Of a DNA stretch of 64,000 nt, positions 12,623 to 23,690 are shown piece by piece. The first letter of the stretch is position 1, and each line of letters opens with the position of its first letter. The position numbers were made by a program, and so were the translations under genes. The notes under the pieces are model-generated. The model saw nothing but the letters and a program-made list of their open reading frames with translations. It made no database searches and was not told the origin of the DNA. The stretch is from Atopsyche davidsoni (Eukaryota > Arthropoda > Insecta > Trichoptera > Hydrobiosidae), in the NCBI GenBank assembly GCA_022113835.1, contig JAILWY010000015.1, forward strand, positions 1,116,001-1,180,000, given 5' to 3'.

Positions 12623-13557
12623 GGCTATTATTATAGTAGATTTTGTCAATCAATGGTCTTAATACTAATACCAAAACGTCGGAAGACAAAAACAACTTAG
12701 AGATATAACTTAATAAGCAACTAAGAATCTTAAGTCATTGTATTTATTTTTATTCCAAATAAAATTAGTATAATATGTAATACTTCAAATAAAATAAAGA
12801 GCCTTTTGGATAGGAGATTACGTCATTGATAATAATTGATCGGTTTCTCCCAGTCTCACATTCTTCTTGCTGTTTTAAATCATTAAAATATTTTTATACG
12901 AATTCACAGAATTTAATAAACTATTGGAACTGTAAAGGTAAACTTTTTACATTTCTATGCCTTCCTCTTTATCGCCTGCTAGAAATAACATAACTTAATT
13001 ATATTCTAGATTAAATTTATTTACAATAAATTTATTTAATTAATTTAATATTTTAATGATTAAGGTAAACTTCTCTCATTTCTATGTTCATTTAATGTGT
13101 TTATTACCTGCACCTTCCCCTTAATGTCTGCAAAGTTAGTTAAGTGGCAAGATTTACACACTTGTACGTGAGCCGTTAGGGCAGTCCGGGGAATTCACCC
13201 AAAACTTTCAGTTAAGTGCATTTTCATATTATCATATCCATATTTCACCCCATTTAAAGCCTAAATTATTAAACAAATATACTCAAATAACTTAATAAAT
13301 TTAATATGATGATTTGTTTGCTCGGCGGTTGGGATCACCGACATTTAACCTAGATTAGAGAGGTTCTAATCCCAAATCAATAAAAGAGGGCAATTACTTA
13401 ATTAAGTATTGATCTGCACAAACTCATTTGGAGGTACCATTAATCAAAACTCCAATCGAATATTAAGTATAATCTTATAAAAAATATACATCAAGCATCA
13501 AATACATATCACTTATAGAAACAAAGATTTATTTTAAGTATGTTTATATTTTAATTT
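11871..13557. other. AT-rich non-coding stretch
   Basis: No gene is visible. It contains the CA microsatellite at 12592-12620 and a modest GC-richer patch at about 13130-13200. The rest is AT-rich with no recognisable motif. Confidence 0.7.
12592..12620. repeat. (AC)n microsatellite
   Basis: An uninterrupted AC dinucleotide run of about 14 units. It encodes the VCVCV string in a short minus-strand frame, which is not a gene. Confidence 0.95.
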
Positions 13558-14370
13558 AATCGGTGTGTGCATTAATTTTTTCGGATTTTTTCGTGATATT
13601 GGAGCTTTATTATAAAAAATTGGTACAATATATTCTATTCAAAGTATTGTCCATCGCTAGCCACTACATTTTTCCATCTTTCGGGCAAATTATGGATTCC
13701 ATCCCAAAAGAACTGTTCGTCTTTTGAAGCTAAGAAAGAATCAAGCCAATTTTTGAGACCCTGTTCAGAAGTGAAGCGTATTCCAGAAAGGGCATTATGC
13801 ATCGATTGAAACAAGTAGTAGTCGGAAGGGGCAAGGTTTGGACTATAAGGCGGGTGAGACAGAACTTCCCATCCATTGTTTTCCAAATTTTTTAACCGAT
13901 TCTGCAACATGTAGCCGAGCATTGTCATGATGGAAAATTACAGACTCTTGCCTGGTCGCATATTCTGGCCGTTATTCTGGCAATGCTCGCTTCAAACGCA
14001 TCAATTGTTGTCTGTAGAACTCGCATGTGATAGTTTGGTCTGGTTTCAGCAGCTCATAGTGGATGACACCCTTCGTGGATGCAAAATCGCCTTTCGACGT
14101 CTCTCGGCTTCAATTTATGTGGCACCCAATTTCTTTGCTTTTGAATCATTCCCGATGCTTTTATGTGTCTTGAAATTGTTGTTCGATCAACTCCCAATGA
14201 TTCTGCGAGTTCTGCTTGCGTTTGACACATGTCTTTATCGAGCAATGCCTCTAATTCTTCATCTTCGAATTTTTTGGTTGGTCTGGGCGTTCTTTGTCAT
14301 CCACATCGAAATAATCATTATTAACCAGTTTCAAACCAGTTGGTCGGTTATATGTTTTATCACAAAATAC
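13558..14370 (-). mobile_element. mariner-like transposon, 5'-truncated and internally deleted
   Basis: The segment contains recognisable mariner transposase pieces on the minus strand plus about 75 bp of 3' non-coding DNA. The 3' end probably lies near 13558-13562, where CGGTGTGTGC begins beside a T/A-rich flank. No matching inverted repeat is found beyond 14300, so the 5' end is missing. With the deletion described for its transposase, the element cannot be autonomous. The transposase resembles the mauritiana branch of mariners, which is common in insects. Confidence 0.85.
13635..14300 (-). pseudogene. mariner transposase pseudogene
   Basis: The transposase cuts and joins DNA at TA sites. 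The 5' part (14054-14300) encodes the helix-turn-helix region, with TQAELAESLGVDRTTISRHI and a conserved WVPHKL string. A deletion of roughly 75-80 codons, inferred from the usual layout of the family, then removes the region holding the first catalytic Asp. Reading resumes at about 14085 with GVIHYELLKPDQT. The second Asp (HHDNAR) and the third (APSDYYLF) remain with mariner-type spacing, and the protein ends in a typical DGQYFE C-terminus at 13635. At least three frame changes and one in-frame stop interrupt it: near 14265, near 14085, near 13890, and a TAA near 13970. It is clearly dead. Confidence 0.9.
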
Positions 14371-15177
14371 TTTATTTGGGCTCACGCCTATTAATATGGT
14401 TTAAGTGGATTTTAATTTTAATAACATTTGTCGGTACATAATGTTACATAGGACATATTAAAAAACGACTTATATATATGTACGTTAAAATTATTTGAGT
14501 CAGTTACTTCTTAATCTATAAAGACTCTACTATGTTGAGTATCCCGAAGCAGAAAGGACAGGCGTACAAAAAAAGCTCTGCTGTGTCCATTCAGTGCGCA
14601 GTTGTATAATACATGGCTGTGATTACACGCGTACCATATTAAACAACGGCACTATATCTTAGTACCTGAGCGGCATTACTGTTTCATGAGAACCCTTGTT
14701 ACTGGGCTGTCGCGAGACGCCGACGTGTGGGTCGGGCTGCATAAATATTCAATACATTCTCATAGAAAAAAGTACTCACTGCTACCTTGAGGCTCTACAC
14801 CTCGTGAGCCTATTTTTCTTAGAGTATAATATAAAAGGACTTTGGGGATAAATATCAAGATTTAATTTCAAATAAAATTTGTAAACGTACAGTAAAAAAC
14901 TTACAATACAATTTTTTTTTTAAATTTTTTATTGTCATTCTTTCAGTACGATTTTATATAAAAAAATAAAGTAAAATAGATAAATGGTTTATCGTTAGAG
15001 TTAAACGGGTTTTTTCCATGAGCTAGGAGAACCCGTTTGAAGAAAATAAAATATGTTATACAATAAATTATAAGACCGACAGTTTTAATTTTAATTAGCT
15101 CAATTGGACGCTTTTTATATAGAAAATATTATATAGAAAAGTCAACATCGTAAAAAAGAAAAACTATTAACGTTTTT
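14371..15177. other. AT-rich non-coding stretch with one hairpin
   Basis: No gene is seen. An inverted repeat at 15003-15038 pairs AAACGGGTT with AACCCGTTT across an 18-nt loop. A moderately GC-richer patch lies at 14540-14760. Confidence 0.6.
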
Positions 15178-15380
15178 TAATTGTTTAGGTTGGCGTTAAC
15201 CCAAATTCATCTGCTTATCATTGTTCTTGATGCAGGTGCAGTTAATTAGAGGAAAAAACACTCCTTTGTATGGCGAGTCTCACTGCATGCTCCGCCGTAC
15301 AACCTTTACCAGGAAATTGTAATATTTAAATATGTAAACATGAATTTCATAAACAGGGTGGAAATCTGCATGCAAATATT
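15178..15380. promoter_or_regulatory. copy 1 of a duplicated non-coding block (possible enhancer or old repeat)
   Basis: About 200 bp that align by eye with 16022-16220, in the same order and orientation. The best-kept strings are TTAATTAG (homeodomain-type), GCGAGT, GTAATATT followed by AAATRTGTAAACATGA (forkhead-type GTAAACA), GGGTGG, and TGCATGCAAAT (POU/octamer-type ATGCAAAT). No reading frame is conserved between the copies. Two explanations fit: a duplicated cis-regulatory module, or two copies of a dispersed repeat. No third copy was noticed in the window. Confidence 0.5.
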
Positions 15381-16021
15381 TATTTACGATTTTATGACTT
15401 ATTTATTTTTATTACATAGTAGGCTTAGACGAAACTGTGAAGTCAATAATCATATTTTTTATTAGCAGGTTCTAGCAGCTGTTGTTATTTAATGAAATCG
15501 GGAATTGAGCTGTGTAGTGTTGGTTTTCGGTTTTGGTATTTAAACCAATCATAAAGATACTGAAGATCAAAACGTCGAGAGCAGTAACTAAAAAATCCAT
15601 GATCATACTTTATTATACTTACACCTGCTATTATGACATTTGAAACAAAATATTGCAGTATAGCCACGATAGTGAACTTTATTTTATAAATATCAGTTTA
15701 AGAAAAATATGACTTACAAATGATGTCAATATTAAATATATATTTGACCTTGACATGACATTCAAACATACAATTAAGCGCTATAACTTCGTACGACCTC
15801 ATAGTTGTTTCCCTATTTTTTTAGAATCTGATGACATTATTATTGCAATGCTCGTGCAACAGTCAAAAAAAACATCAAAATTAACAGCCAGTTTATCAAA
15901 TATTTTGGCTGAAAAAAAATGTATGTGTTAGATTTAAATTAACCTGCAACCACTTGTAGTTTTCTTCCACATACACTCATGGGTATTTAACATGATAAGC
16001 CAAATTATAAGAAAATTACAT
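15381..16021. other. spacer between the duplicated blocks
   Basis: AT-rich, with no gene and no similarity noticed to the flanking copies. A weak 60-codon minus-strand frame at 15485-15667 has no recognisable content. Confidence 0.6.
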
Positions 16022-16220
16022 TAATTCGTTTTAACGCCCTCCGTTTTCAATTTAAATAATCACTGTTCATAAACGCAAGCGCACTTAATTAGGGGTTAAA
16101 CATTTATTTCGAATTGCGAGTTCTGATGCTGGGTTCAACCCTCAGTGGTTTTCGTAATATTAAATGTGTAAACATGACTATCATTAGGCAACGTAGGGTG
16201 GTAATTTGCATGCAAATAAG
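16022..16220. promoter_or_regulatory. copy 2 of the duplicated non-coding block
   Basis: The partner of 15178-15380, offset by about 840 bp. It carries a perfect palindrome ATTTGCATGCAAAT at 16204-16217, two overlapping inverted octamer-type sites; copy 1 differs by one base there. The string CTGGGTTCAACCCTCAG at about 16129-16145 resembles a tRNA T-arm or Pol III B-box, so an origin as an old SINE is the main alternative to an enhancer. Copy 1 does not preserve that string. Confidence 0.5.
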
Positions 16221-16789
16221 TTAAAAATGTATTACGGTGCCGAATTTCCGTTTGATGTGCAACTTCCGCCTGTGACTCTGCGAAAAGTGCATTCGTATGC
16301 AGTGAAAAAATTTAGTGCACGTCTTTTCTTATGTAAATTTTTTTTTTTTTTTTGATTAAATTTGGTATGTAAATGAAATCCAATTTAAAAATCATTTGAC
16401 ACATATGATATTAACTTGATAAAAAAAAAATTGTCGGTGTTTCATGATTTTTTAGTTACTAAAGACAGAATTCTACGCGGCATAATACATACAAACCTTG
16501 TTATAATATTAACATTAAATATATATATCTTTTCACAGGATCAAGCCTAAAACACTACGAAACCTTTAAGCAGTTGATCTATTATTACTATTGACAACAG
16601 ATCATAATTCAATATTCATACAACTCAGTGACTGAAAGAATAACTGTTTCCTGAATGGTAAGCATTTAAATATCACTGAAAAAACACCAGGCATAAATAA
16701 AAACAACCGTGTAATGTTGCGTTCAGTGTTTTGCTTTTTCCGTAGGTTGTATCCAATGATTCCAAATGAATTATTGAAAATATTTTAAA
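16221..16789. other. AT-rich non-coding stretch
   Basis: Nothing gene-like is visible. Long A and T runs are present. Confidence 0.7.
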
Positions 16790-17021
16790 TAATTAATTGG
16801 CTTGCGTTTTTTTATAATGCTCGATATAAGATATTTCGATGTCTGTTCGAAATAAACAAAAATGCAAACCAAAATCACCTTCAAAGTTAAGCGGATTTAT
16901 CATTTCATATAAATTATGCACTGAAATATAAAAAGCTTTGTTTCGTTCAACATCAGGAGGCAATGGCCGCTCTGAGCAGGGTAAGGCTTTTGAGACACAT
17001 TTTTTTTTGGACACCCTGTTC
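16790..17021 (-). mobile_element. Tc1/mariner-type terminal fragment
   Basis: Read on the minus strand, the segment starts at about 17019 with ACAGGGTGTCCAAAAA, the same kind of terminus as the DD41D element at 17722-18292. It continues into GC-richer DNA with a 76-codon open frame (17023 to 16793) whose product I do not recognise. No second terminus or flanking TA was found on the left, so this looks like one end of a decayed element. The frame includes the terminal repeat itself, which argues against it being a real gene. Confidence 0.45.
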
Positions 17022-17721
17022 ATGTCAAATATCCAAAAGGGAGTACATAAAGACAGAAGTATATATATACTCGTACGCGCACACTGTAGAATTGTGTTAA
17101 ATTACTAGGTTGGCCTGATTTTTTTTTAGTCATCATGTGGTGTTTACGCTTTCACGCTGAAATATTAGGAGTCTACATTTTTAATTGAGTTGTTTTATTT
17201 TGGTGTTTTTGTTTCATTCACTTCTGAATTGATGTTGACCTTTTCAATTTTTTGAGATAAAAAAAACGTGTTTTTATTTAAGAGACTTACTAAGTGAAGT
17301 GTGTGTGTATATGACGAAATGAAAAATAACTTTTAATTTAGTTTTGAGTTCGAAAGCTTAGGGAAAAATTATTTATTTTCATAGATCATAATATTGATCC
17401 CTTGTAAGTTATGAAGGTACTTTAAAACATTTGATATTAAATATTACATTCACGTTACCATCCCTCATATTCGTGAAAAAAAAGGTCGCTTCATGCACAA
17501 CGTTATGTATGAATCACGCAGAGCAGCCTTCGAAAACCGAATTGTTAGAATCTTTTAGTCCGTGGATCGGAGGCTTTTATCTTTATTCTTTGAATTAACT
17601 GAAAATGTTTACAAAGTAGATTTACATCATAAAAATATATAATTCAAGACATTGGATATCAAAAGAAATCAATAAATATAAAATAAAGACAGAAAACAAC
17701 TCTTTGCTTAATTTATTTTTA
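17022..17721. other. AT-rich non-coding stretch
   Basis: No gene is seen. At about 17107 the string AGGTTGGCCTGATTTTT is faintly like an irritans-type mariner end, but nothing else supports that. Confidence 0.6.
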
Positions 17722-18292
17722 TATAGGGTGTCCAAAAATGGTATTAGGTGAATGTGAATAGTGACCGTTATTGCGATATCCTGCGAAAATTTTTGAGCCC
17801 AGAGTTGCAGAAATTTCAAGGTTTTAACTCAAGAACGTGGTTCCAAAAAGACGGGATCACTTGCCATACATTCAATCAATCAATTGAAGCTGTTAACGAA
17901 TTGTTCCCTAATAAGGTCATTTCACGAAGAAGTAACACCAACTGGCCTCCCAGAACCCCCGACCTTAGCCCTCTTGACTATTTCGTATGGAGATACCATA
18001 TAAGTAGGGTTTATGAGAATAATCTGATGAACCTAACGAAATTAAAATAAAACATCAGATCAGAAGTGGCAGTAGTATCGAGGGCTATGTATCAGCGTGT
18101 TATCAGCAATCTTCGTTCCAGATTAGAAGAGTACCAGCAGCGCGAAACGGTCACCATTTGGATAACATCATCTTTTGAAATAATTTTTCACTTTGTATTC
18201 TTATAAACATCAATAAAAAAAATACTTGATTACAAGTAGTTTTTGTTTTACTGAACTAACAAATACCCGATGTTCTCTTTGGACACACTGTA
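17722..18292 (+). mobile_element. internally deleted Tc1/mariner element (DD41D type) with both TIRs
   Basis: A 571-bp element bounded by TA dinucleotides. The left end reads TATAGGGTGTCCAAA and the right end, reverse-complemented, reads TACAGTGTGTCCAAA, so the termini are inverted repeats with TA target-site duplication. Between them lies the 3' part of a transposase gene. The left TIR joins almost directly to mid-transposase sequence, so the 5' coding half was deleted while the ends were kept. That is the usual structure of a non-autonomous derivative that could be moved in trans. The Asp spacing of 41 residues fits the DD41D (rosa-like) group of insect elements. Confidence 0.85.
17742..18195 (+). 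pseudogene. DD41D-type transposase pseudogene, 3' part only
   Basis: The frame begins in mid-protein with a VNVNSDRY-like string and contains FQKDGITCHT, holding the second catalytic Asp, and NWPPRTPDLSPLDYF, holding the third. Counting gives 41 residues between these two Asp residues. The frame is broken by a TAA at 18048-18050; in the same frame it continues with NIRSEV and RAMYQRVISNL. A frameshift near 18150 precedes the last recognisable residues (HHLDNI). The N-terminal DNA-binding domain and the first Asp are absent because of the deletion. The ATG at 17748 is not the original start. Confidence 0.85.
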
Positions 18293-19537
18293 CAAAGCAT
18301 TTAATCACTATTCATATATTGTTAGTTTTTACTGTAAGTTTTTAAAACCACTTTGTTATTGTGAGGTTCCTTAAAGCACATTGCCGATGCACTTGGCTGA
18401 TTCACCACTGAACTATTTATCCACCTTCAACGTTTCATCCCTACATTTTCCATAAACTACCCCATTTGCCTTATTTCACGTTTTACATCGGCGTGATCAA
18501 TAGAGCCATTTGCAACCCGACAGCTGTAAACAAACTAAAAAATGCAAGCAATTTCATATCGCCCCAGAACAGTCTGCACTCGATCGAGACGAATCGCTCG
18601 ATTGAGACGTGTCGATACTGGCGGATCGAAACGACCACATCCCCCAGAACCACTGCCAGTCGCCATCGCTTTACATACTGCTATTTCCACCCAGTCTGCA
18701 TAAAAACAGGAGTGCTACAGGGTGTTTCCAAACATCATTCAACCCCAATATTACTTAATTTTATACTAAACTAAAAAAATAACTAAATGCATAAAATGCA
18801 CTGCCTTAACCGTACTTGAACATATCAAAGTTTTCAAGCTACAAAAAAAAAATCCGTCACCTCATATTATAGTTCAAGTAATATAGACTTAAAAAATGTT
18901 CAATGTTTCAAAATCGTATAACTAAGTTTGTATCTAATCCTTGATCTTGAATAACAGCGTAAATTCTCAAAGTATCTCCACGGTTAGTTTGAAAATTGTA
19001 AAATTACATCTTAGTACAAACTGATGGCATAACGTCTCCACCGCAACCCTTAAGTTCTCAGAAATACCGAACAAATTTGCTCAAATGAATCTCACGAGAC
19101 AGCACTAAGGGCGGTTGATATGAAATTTGGCCTAGAAATTAATTATTGAATAGTAATTCTGTTTTAATTAATTGCGTGATTTCAAATGAAAAGATTTCCA
19201 CTAACCTGTGATTAAATTAAACACAGCACACGATTGAGGTAAAAACCCATTTGAAATGAGAAATATAGCAATATTTTTTATTAAAACAAATCTTAACTAT
19301 CACAGATTGTTATTTTTTCAATTTCAGCTAAATGAGTGTTTAATCAAACCTGAAACATTTAAATTAACATTAATTTTATATCCAATGAATATTTTTCAAT
19401 TTTTAATCGTAAATATTTAAATCACTTCGGCTCAAATTTAATTAATTCCACAGTTCTTGTCTTGCATCAATTATTATATCACAAAATATAATAATTGATG
19501 TATATTTTGATATTTAAAAATTTCACACCAGTATACA
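18293..19537. other. AT-rich non-coding stretch
   Basis: No gene is recognised. At 18579-18614 an 18-bp unit starting CTCGAT is present twice in tandem and contains CGATCGAG palindromes. At about 18716 the string ACAGGGTGTTTCCAAAC looks like another transposon end, without a partner. A 102-codon plus-strand frame (18466-18774) spans both and has no recognisable content. Confidence 0.55.
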
Positions 19538-20085
19538 AAAAAACTTATGACTTTGTCACTTTTTTCCTAAGCGCTATAAATTGAAAATTCTGATATTCTG
19601 CATCATATATTTAGGAACTATAAGATTCTTATTAAATTTGTTAGATATTGAAGATTCTGGACTGGACTTCAAGACTTATCTTACATAACAAAGAGGAATG
19701 TACTATAGGAATTTGAATTTTTTTATTGTTTTATAGTATATTATTTTATAGTATTTTATAGTATATAGTAGATAAATAGCTTTCGATTTAATGGATTAAT
19801 ATAAATTCCATGTAAGTATCGAATTAGGTAAACATCAGGTTTTAAGCTAGGTCATCTTAACTCCTAGCGTAGTCAACAGATCTTAATGCCCAATTTTATA
19901 TTACAAGTAGAATATTTTCAAATCTATAAAATATTTTCATCGATATTATAAATAAATCGATCACATAAATATTTTTAATAATTTAACCACTGTTGTCTAA
20001 TAAGTTCATGCGAGTATCAAACTTGGTAAACAGGAGGCTCTTGCTAAGTAACTCTCACCCCAAGCGCTGTAAACTGGACTTAGAG
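19538..20085. repeat. three diverged copies of a ~70-bp motif
   Basis: Similar strings occur at about 19540-19605, 19812-19882 and 20005-20085. The last two share T-CATG--AGTATC-AA-T-GGTAAACA--AGG near the start and -AGCG--GT-AAC near the end; the first shares AGTAT-CAAA and TAAGCGCTATAAA. Identity is only about 60-65% and spacing is irregular, so these are old dispersed or segmental copies. Function is unknown. Confidence 0.4.
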
Positions 20086-23000
20086 TATTAAGGCTTGATA
20101 TATCTGGTCCTTGCTAGTAGCTGCTGACCAAGCAGTCTAAGCCAGGTAATGTGCTAGGGGTGTAATATTTCTCGGGGTATTTAGATGGGTTTCACTCATA
20201 CACCTCGGGGACAAGGTGGAACGTAACCACCATTTATCAACGCACTGGAATATTGTGCTAGGCCTTAGATTAACATAATATGTGTTTTAAATTACAGTAT
20301 TTCCTTATAACTTATAACTTGATCGAATTCAAACCGAAAACACTTTTATCCTTAGAGTGACAAATTTTTATGTATTACCAATGCTTATAAATAAATTTGA
20401 TTGACAATTGAAACAATTGTAAAAATGATGTAATTTTATTTAGTAAAACTCGATTTACATGTGTACATGTTTTCATGAAAATAATATAATGAATAACCCT
20501 TCTTAAAATATATATATTTTTTTTTAATATATAGATATTTACTTGCATTATATTTATTTAATCAAAAAAATCACAACGATCTACTGCAAAAAAGAAATTT
20601 TGCGCTTAAAGCGTTTATTATATTTTTCACAGTTTTAGTACAGGTAAAATGGCTTCTGTAAATAAAATCACACGTTTCCCATTTTTATTATTCGCTCTTT
20701 ATTATACCTGATAGTAGAAACGCAAACGAGTCTTCCAGTTATCTAAAGCAATGGCATTAAATATTGCAGTTTTAGTATTTGCCCGATATCAACATCATTT
20801 TATTACGAAGCCTTTATCAATAAAATGTTTATACAAACGTGATATATAGTTTTTAATAGCGTTGAGTTTTGAAATTCATCTGATTATTCAATGGAGCAGT
20901 TTCTTTAACTGCTACAAATAAACATCGGAACCTAATAGTACGCAGATAAATTTGATTCTCTTCAAATTTGATCAAAACAAGATAGCTATAATTTAAATTT
21001 ATTTGTAGTGGTTTAAAGACTAAAGCAAATAAATAAACTTTTGAACAGTTATATTTTTTAAATATATGATAAAACTATAGTAAAAATATTTTTTTTACGT
21101 TAAAACTCCTAAAAATTCTTTAAAACTTTGGGTTATTTCGCAATCTCTTATATAACATAATTTATGAAATTAGAAAAAAACCTATGAATTAAATTCATAA
21201 TTCAGACATTTTTGAATGGAAAATATAACCTACTTATATTTTAATGAAAATTCACTTATTTCCAAGATTAATCAGGAGACCCAGACGACACCCAAAGCCT
21301 AGTCAGGTTGATGTATACTTCAAGACAGCTGATGTATCCAGATAAAGCCTTACGCCGGACTGACAGAGGGTGGGTATAGAATGTGCTTGCCTAGGCTATC
21401 GCTAATTGCACAAGCAAAATAAAAATATACCGTTAAATCTTAATTACTTTTCAAGTTTTGTTATTAATTAATTTAAACATAATTAATTTTTAAAATTTTA
21501 TAGCTTAAATTTAATCAATTTACGCACGTTTTCTGTTTTAACAACATAACCTCTAATATTAACATCTAAGTTTAATAACCTCTGATAATCTAATAAATAA
21601 TTATATTAATGTTTTGTGTGTGTTTTACACAAAAACAAACGTGTATACAACACTTTATTCAAAACTTCAATACGAAAAGTACGAACTAAAATTTTTTTTT
21701 TTCAATGGTGTATAACTACGTTTCAGAATAAATTCTCATTTATGACTCAGTAGCGAAGCGAAGTAAGTTCTTCAATTATCTTAAATTGTTAAAAACAGAG
21801 GCAAAAGTACTACATTGTATTAGTTTAAAAATATCTGTGAGTCGGTGTGAGACGAGTGCGACGTTGATTTTGCTTTTATCAATATTTAAATAAGGCACCT
21901 ACACCTGGCCGAGATAGATTCAAATTCATCGTCAAGTTAAAATAACTGATTACGAAATTGAATGATTTGCATAAATGAATGAGTTTTCGGAACTTTCGGG
22001 TGGGGTGGTTTCGGTTTTTTATACGTTTTGGAATTTTGCCCCCGGGACTTGGCCTCAGGTCCTTTAAAAATTAATTATTTTCAGTTATGGCCGCTGAAGA
22101 TACACGCTTCAGGAGTTATTAGATGAATCTCTTTCTTGATTATATTCTTGTTATAAATTATGTAATTTTTTTTCGGTGTTATGTAATGATTATTTGTAGC
22201 AATATTATTTTTTATCAGGAAATATTGGTAAAGATTTATGCTATACTGATTTTAACTTAAAAAGATTTTATAGATGTGTCTTAGTATGGATCGACTTACA
22301 AAGGCTATCGTCTTAATTTGTGTTGTTATTATTTAACTTATTACTTTTTTCTTGTTTGTAATTTTTGTAATAAAAAAGGAAGCTCTTGAAAACCAAAAGT
22401 ACTTTGTAAGTAAAACTAAAAGTTATTTAATAATATATTGTTTTCACAATAAACCTTCCTAAGTTATTGAACTTATCGAACAAGTTTTTTTATAAATTTT
22501 TATCTATAAGCTCAATATCATTAACGAGATATATGTTATTCTTCAATTTTAAAAATAAATATCGATTTTACATAGCTATGAAGATAGTTCATTTATAAGC
22601 TAATGAGCTTTTTATAGATGACATGAAATTTATTCAATTACATTAGACAGGAACAGGTTTGATTTAAATTATTTTAAAAATACTCTATTGTTTTCTTTCC
22701 TTTAGATTTTATATAACTTTAAGAAAGAAAATTGAAAAAAACTAAGTAATGAGAAAATTTTTATAAGCTTTCTTCGTATTTAAACTAAAAGTTGAAATAG
22801 AAGTTTACGGTTTCATTAAATTGTAGTTGCTCTTGCGTTTTAAAGGATTCTTCATAATAGTGAAGATAAGTTTCTTAACAGCATTGATACGGCATTAATG
22901 AAATTGAATGAAAGAAATAAAAGTAAATGCATTCTACTACAAGATTTTTCAAGCGAATAATAATAACTTTAATATTTACATATTTATGAAAGTGAATTGA

Positions 23001-23340
23001 ATTATGTTTGGATTTGATTATTTCAAACATTTACCTTCAAGAATCAGTAAATAAATTTTAAAGAAAATGTGTAAGTTTAATTTACTGCATATTTAAAAAT
23101 AATTTTGTTCAGTAGATTGAATCGTTCCAAAATACTAATCCCTGGAAATTTAATAGACAAATATTATGCAATCATATTAAAATAATAAGCAAAAAAAAAA
23201 CAAGATATCAAGTCTGAATAACAGGTAAGATGGGAATCACCTCTCAGATTCCCCGATCTAAATTCAACGACGAATCGAACAGGCATCTGTTCTAGCTTTA
23301 TAACTTTGCCCATCTCTGTAAGTTTATAACTTAAATTAAT
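20086..23340. other. AT-rich non-coding stretch
   Basis: No gene is visible. GC-richer patches occur at 20100-20260, 21270-21410 and 21990-22070; the rest is strongly A/T-rich. Nothing in the patches was recognised. Confidence 0.65.
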
Positions 23341-23344
23341 TTGT

Positions 23345-23402
23345 CGTTGAGTCACGCTGTCGTCCGTGCGATGTCCGCAAAGTCTTCGATTCAAATCTCG
23401 AC
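23345..23402 (+). repeat. tRNA-like (SINE-type) fragment
   Basis: The segment contains GATTCAAATC, close to a Pol III B-box. Outer strings near TTTGTCG and CGACAGA could pair as a seven-base stem with one wobble. The interior does not fold into a normal cloverleaf, so this is not a functional tRNA. It may be a decayed tRNA-derived SINE head or a chance match. Confidence 0.3.
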
Positions 23403-23500
23403 AGACCAAGTATTTTCAATTAGTTCTTACGTGCTCTCCTTTCTAGCGAATTTGGAGCGATATTTCAGCCACCATTGCGTGCCATATTATCTCACTCATC

Positions 23501-23690
<190 letters not shown>

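Noticed and set aside
17100..17160. Irritans-type mariner end (AGGTTGGCCTGATTTTT)
   Set aside because: Only a short partial match with no transposase remnant or partner end.
23345..23402. Functional tRNA gene
   Set aside because: A B-box-like string and a possible outer stem exist, but the D and anticodon arms do not fold properly.
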